Positions 60,301 through 64,000 of a stretch of DNA of 64,000 bases are shown in pieces. Within the stretch, counting starts at the first letter, position 1, and every line of letters starts with the position of its first letter. The DNA is from Tetragonia tetragonoides (lineage: Eukaryota > Streptophyta > Magnoliopsida > Caryophyllales > Aizoaceae), in contig CM076148.1 in the NCBI GenBank assembly GCA_038025085.1, positions 30,982,501 through 31,046,500 of the forward strand. Reading direction: 5' to 3'. Both the position numbers and the translations under genes were made by a program. The notes under the pieces were generated by a model that saw only the letters and a program-made list of their open reading frames with translations, did not search any database and was not told where the DNA came from.

Positions 60301-63300
60301 GACCTTGTACAAGATCAAGCTCAGCAATCTCTGAACTTCACACTTCGGAATCTCTTGACGCATGTAAACTTCAGCAAGTACACTAAAGTAACCGTCTGCT
60401 ATGGCAGCATCTGAGTAGTAGCACTGAAAGAACAAGTTAAGAGTTAGCCCCTTGAGATATCAATTAGTGACATGACTACAATCTGTAGAATAACTTCAGA
60501 AACAGCAGCAATAATGCAAAAATTGGTGGAAAGGTTAGTAGAAGAAGTGCACTGCAAGAACCCCAGAAGATCAAAAGAAAATTGATCATCAGTGTTTGAT
60601 CTAAAAGAAAGTCTTTTCTTAACCACTTCCAGTCGAAAATAACGTGAACACTGGAATCATTAAGGGAAAACTAATGCTTCTGCTGTGTAGGAGCAAAAAA
60701 ATAATAATTCCAGATGATACAGAAGAATTCAAAACCTGATCAATGCAAGCAGGAAAGAGATCCAGATTTGTCAGAAGCAGATTCTTCAATGCCAATCTTG
60801 CTAGAGACACACGTAGATGGCCACCCTTGTGCCGATCACGCCCTGTAGCTCCACGTCCTCCATCGCCAATGTATTTAGAATATGATGGAGTTCTTGGATC
60901 TGCAGGTGAGTAACCAAATGGAGCCCTCGGTGCAGGTTCAATGAATAAACTGTTAATCCATGATATTACTCTGCCACTCATTTTTCTCGCATTGTCATCA
61001 AAGCAAGGCCCATACAAGAGCGAGGCCATAGCATTCATGGATGCCCATTGTATTGCCTCTACTTGTTCATTCAGCTCCTTGTCGAATGAAAGTTTGTCTA
61101 CAGAATCCTTTGAACGCCCGTGTTGGGAAGACTTGTACCTTTCCACTTCACGCCGGTAATCACCTACTCCATCTTGACTCCATGCACCATTAGTATCATC
61201 ACTCCAAGAAAGAAGAAGATCAAACAGTCGTTTTCGTGTTCTAAGGTCAAATTTTTCAGATTTTGATTCAACAAATTCAGGAGCAAGATATCTCAAGACA
61301 GAAGCAAGGGCATATCGGAGGGGCTGTATCTCGTGGAAGCTTTCTGGTAGTGCAGTTAAAATTTGTCTAGTCGTATCCTCAATAAATTTCAAGTAGTGAA
61401 GTCGGAAAACTGGTTTCCGGCTCAGCATACCAGGCCAAATTTTCTCAGCCACAGTACGATAAATATTCGCAATGTGGGTACGGAGTTCTTCACGACGAGA
61501 CTTTTGAGACTGCAAAACAACAGAAATCTGTCACTTCTCAATAATTGCATTACATGTAGGCAGAGTATTGATAATAAGTGCGCAAAAGACAGCTTTTTTT
61601 TTTTCCACAAGCTGTATTTAATCCTTTTTTCAGATAACGTAGGTGTCCAAGTTTTGCTTGGCTAATCCCATGGGCCCTGAAGTTAACGACCATGAAAACC
61701 TCCAGTGGCCCTGAGGGGACTCGAACCTGGGACCTCTGGAACAACCTGTCTTTAATCCTGAAAGGGACCTCTCAAATTGAGCAATAAATGTGCACCATTT
61801 CCAATACCAATGCATTGGACTGCCAAGTTTCAATTCCTACCTTGGGTTAACACACACCTCGCCTCCCCCGCCCCCGGGAAAAGAAAAAATAAAACAAAAT
61901 ATAATAACATGGAAGTTTTCGGCCAGAATAGGTGACAAATGATGTTCTAAGGATCAAGCGTAAACTAATCACAGATTTACAGAGTATAAAATAAAGATAA
62001 ATTTAAAAACACACAGGTGACAAATGCTTCTAACCCTAGCAAAAGTAAAAAAAAAAAAATAGGGTTTTACAATCCTTAAAAATAGCATTTGTTATTGTGT
62101 GCTCTAATGATACAGATATCATAGGAAAAGAGGGAACTGCTTTAAGGTTGTAGTCAAGCTTTGTTTAGTCCAGATGAATCTTTTAAATTGTATGTCCAAA
62201 ATGCATAATTTCCCATATCCACACATTCAACAAATATAAAATCAATTAAGAATAACGTTTAACAAATTAAAAAAGGCAAAAAAAATATTATGTCCAGAAA
62301 GGACTAAAAAAAAAGAACATAAAAACATATATTTAATGATCAAACTCCTATTTAACCCTGTGTGATGCACAGGTAAGCTATATAGCATAACATTTTCAAA
62401 TTTGATGAATTTTGTATCTTTTTTTCTTTTTCTTCTAAACTGTGGCAGGGGAGATGAGATATTTGAACGGAGTAGCACAATATAAACAATTATTTGGATT
62501 AAAATCATGGCATATGATGAGATACTGAGATTACTATAAATTCTATTAATAACAGGTGGAATCATTAAGATGATGTGTATGACACATCCGCAATGTTAGA
62601 AGTAGGACACATGTTAACGGTGAGGGGAGCATAGCTTTGTTTTAATATATTTATTTAGATGTAGAAATCCCTTTAACCAGAGTGAGAGACTTCAAAAATA
62701 ATATATTCAGAGTATCAGAGTAAATGAGTGATACTAGATCTTTAAAGTACAATCCATCAAGAAAAATATTGCACAAGTCCGTCACAATATTTTTCCAATA
62801 AAAATATGGACCAAAATACAGATACATTGTATTTCGGTTCATGTAGGGAGAATTGTCTGTTGAAAAAAAATACGGAGACATTATTTGATGGAAACATCAG
62901 CATAAATTTTAAAAAAAAACAGAAATCTCTACAATTAGCTTTCCCCATTGACAACAAACACCTCAAGTCCAAATCATTATAATATTAAATGCCCAGAAGC
63001 TTCCTACCACTCCGCTGTACCAACTTTATTGATGAACATCATGCTTCCTACAAATTGTAGTAGTTGATTTACATTTTCCACAAAAGTGCTAGGACTGTAA
63101 GCATCACTTGCTTACATTTATCGGCTATTGCAGCATAACTTGCTTTTGCAAATGTCATATTTTCCTTTCCCCCTTCCTATTACTCCAGCTTTTCAGTTTT
63201 TCTAAGCAAATACTATGAGATGGTAGAAACATGTTTAATATTTCAGGAAGGCATCTTCAGGTCAATGTAGTTCCTTGAACTTGCAAGTTGCACCATCCTA

Positions 63301-63861
63301 AGCTGCACCTGGTGCTGCCAATCCCTATACTATGCCCAACTCTACAATTACACAAAACAGATTCCCCAATCTATGACAAATGGAAATAACTGATAGGATC
63401 TCTGTTGGAGATTTCACGCTAAACGAACCTAATATGCTATTCCCCCACACTCTCCAGTTCCCATTGCCAAGCCCATGCCTCCAATATCAAGCAAAGAAGT
63501 TGTAAAGAGCATCACAATGCACTTCATTACCAAAACTTCACTGTTAAGCTTGACCTGTAGGCTGTACCTAGCAAGACACTGTGGCCTCACATAGTACAGA
63601 TCAAGCCTTAATGCCCACATTGCTGATTCCCCACCACATACCCCTCAGGATCGAATTTCAATTGCCATCAAACATGGAAAAGAAGAAATTTCTGCTCAAA
63701 TAATTGCACACTGTCAAGTTGTGAATCATCTTAAATTATACCTTCCACTTTGGTTTCCCCTCTGTCTCAAGAGAAACCTCATCAATGAAGGACGTAAGCT
63801 CACTAAACATAATCTCACATACTTCAAGATGAGAATGACCGAGAGCCATAGTAGCTGCATG
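57370..63861 (-). CDS. FURRY-like cell morphogenesis protein, C-terminal part (gene continues past the right edge)
   Basis: Exons, minus strand: 63742-63861 ([19 protein letters not shown]…), 60736-61509 and 57370-60423 (last exon, with stop). All junctions are phase 0, giving about 1,315 residues. The conserved wording ([93 protein letters not shown]) matches the central and C-terminal cell-morphogenesis regions of plant FRY homologues, large armadillo/HEAT-repeat scaffold proteins of over 2,000 aa. In animals and yeast FRY/Tao3 act with NDR kinases in polarity; the plant role is less clear. A Ser/Gly-rich linker ([18 protein letters not shown]) interrupts the repeats. The family normally has further N-terminal exons, here off the window. 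Confidence 0.93.
61633..61738 (-). mobile_element. SINE-like repeat, copy 2, in a FURRY-like intron
   Basis: Partner of 38353-38458. On the minus strand it carries a good pol III B box, GGTTCGAGTCC. The A box is not evident, so both copies may be 5'-truncated or tRNA-unrelated. Confidence 0.65.
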
Positions 63862-64000
63862 CTGAAACAAGGTTTAAGAAAAAAGAAAAAACAGCAAGTG
63901 AGAAAGAGAAAGAAGAACCTGCTCTTCAATGACCAGCAAATTGAATAATTAAAAAGGATTATAGATAAATCATTCTTTCCAGTTTCAGATCTAAAAGGTG

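Noticed and set aside
61716..61738. tRNA gene at the B-box-like sequence
   Set aside because: No cloverleaf, no A box and no CCA-side acceptor stem can be drawn; it is repeated at 38353, so a SINE remnant fits better.
63905..63946. Possible further FURRY-like exon (reads LLVIEEQ before a GT)
   Set aside because: No acceptor AG is present upstream within the open frame and a stop lies just before it; it could be real only with an unusual splice site, so it was left out.

Overview
The window is nuclear DNA of a flowering plant. It has GT-AG spliced genes with conserved land-plant products, Tekay-type and copia LTR retrotransposons primed by initiator tRNA-Met, many MITEs and SINEs, and AT-rich intergenic DNA. 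The repeat mixture suggests a eudicot, perhaps Caryophyllales/Amaranthaceae, but I cannot fix the species from sequence alone.

Layout. 1-9030: a decayed Ty3/gypsy chromovirus on the minus strand, with part of its 3' LTR at the window edge, gag-pol broken by frameshifts and stops, an extra ORF upstream of gag, a PBS and a long 5' LTR. 9031-9341: a near-perfect 310-bp hairpin. 10090-15020: a complete, young Ty1/copia element (minus strand, TTTAC target duplication) with only nonsense/frameshift damage. 15480-15860: a degenerate minisatellite. 17536-20405 (+): a four-exon GDSL esterase/lipase gene. 20932-29002 (-): a six-exon gene for a small Rad60/NIP45-type SUMO-like-domain protein with a 5.6-kb intron full of repeats. 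29150-34693: an LTR-bounded element without coding capacity, whose 3' LTR lies 148 bp upstream of that gene's ATG in the same orientation. 39205-45260 (+): a type-B-response-regulator-like gene with a degenerate receiver and half a GARP domain. 46979-52384 (-): an eight-exon amino-acid permease of the BAT1/GABA-permease type with a 19-nt micro-exon. 54666-56941: a cluster of nested TIR elements. 57370-63861 (-): the 3' part of a FURRY-like cell-morphogenesis gene that continues past the right edge.

The genes do not form a pathway; they are ordinary single plant genes separated by transposons. The least explained signal is inside the 29150-34693 element: about 16 short stem-loops over 3.1 kb share the loop CTTC(A/T)GG but have different, self-complementary stems, so the stems covary between copies. 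Other points of note are the pseudo-receiver regulator that seems to have lost the recognition half of its GARP domain, the extra ORF 5' of gag in the gypsy element, and a Mutator-like long-TIR element with two Harbinger-like MITEs nested in it.

Exon limits were read by eye from splice sites, reading-frame continuity and family knowledge; no alignment or expression data were available.
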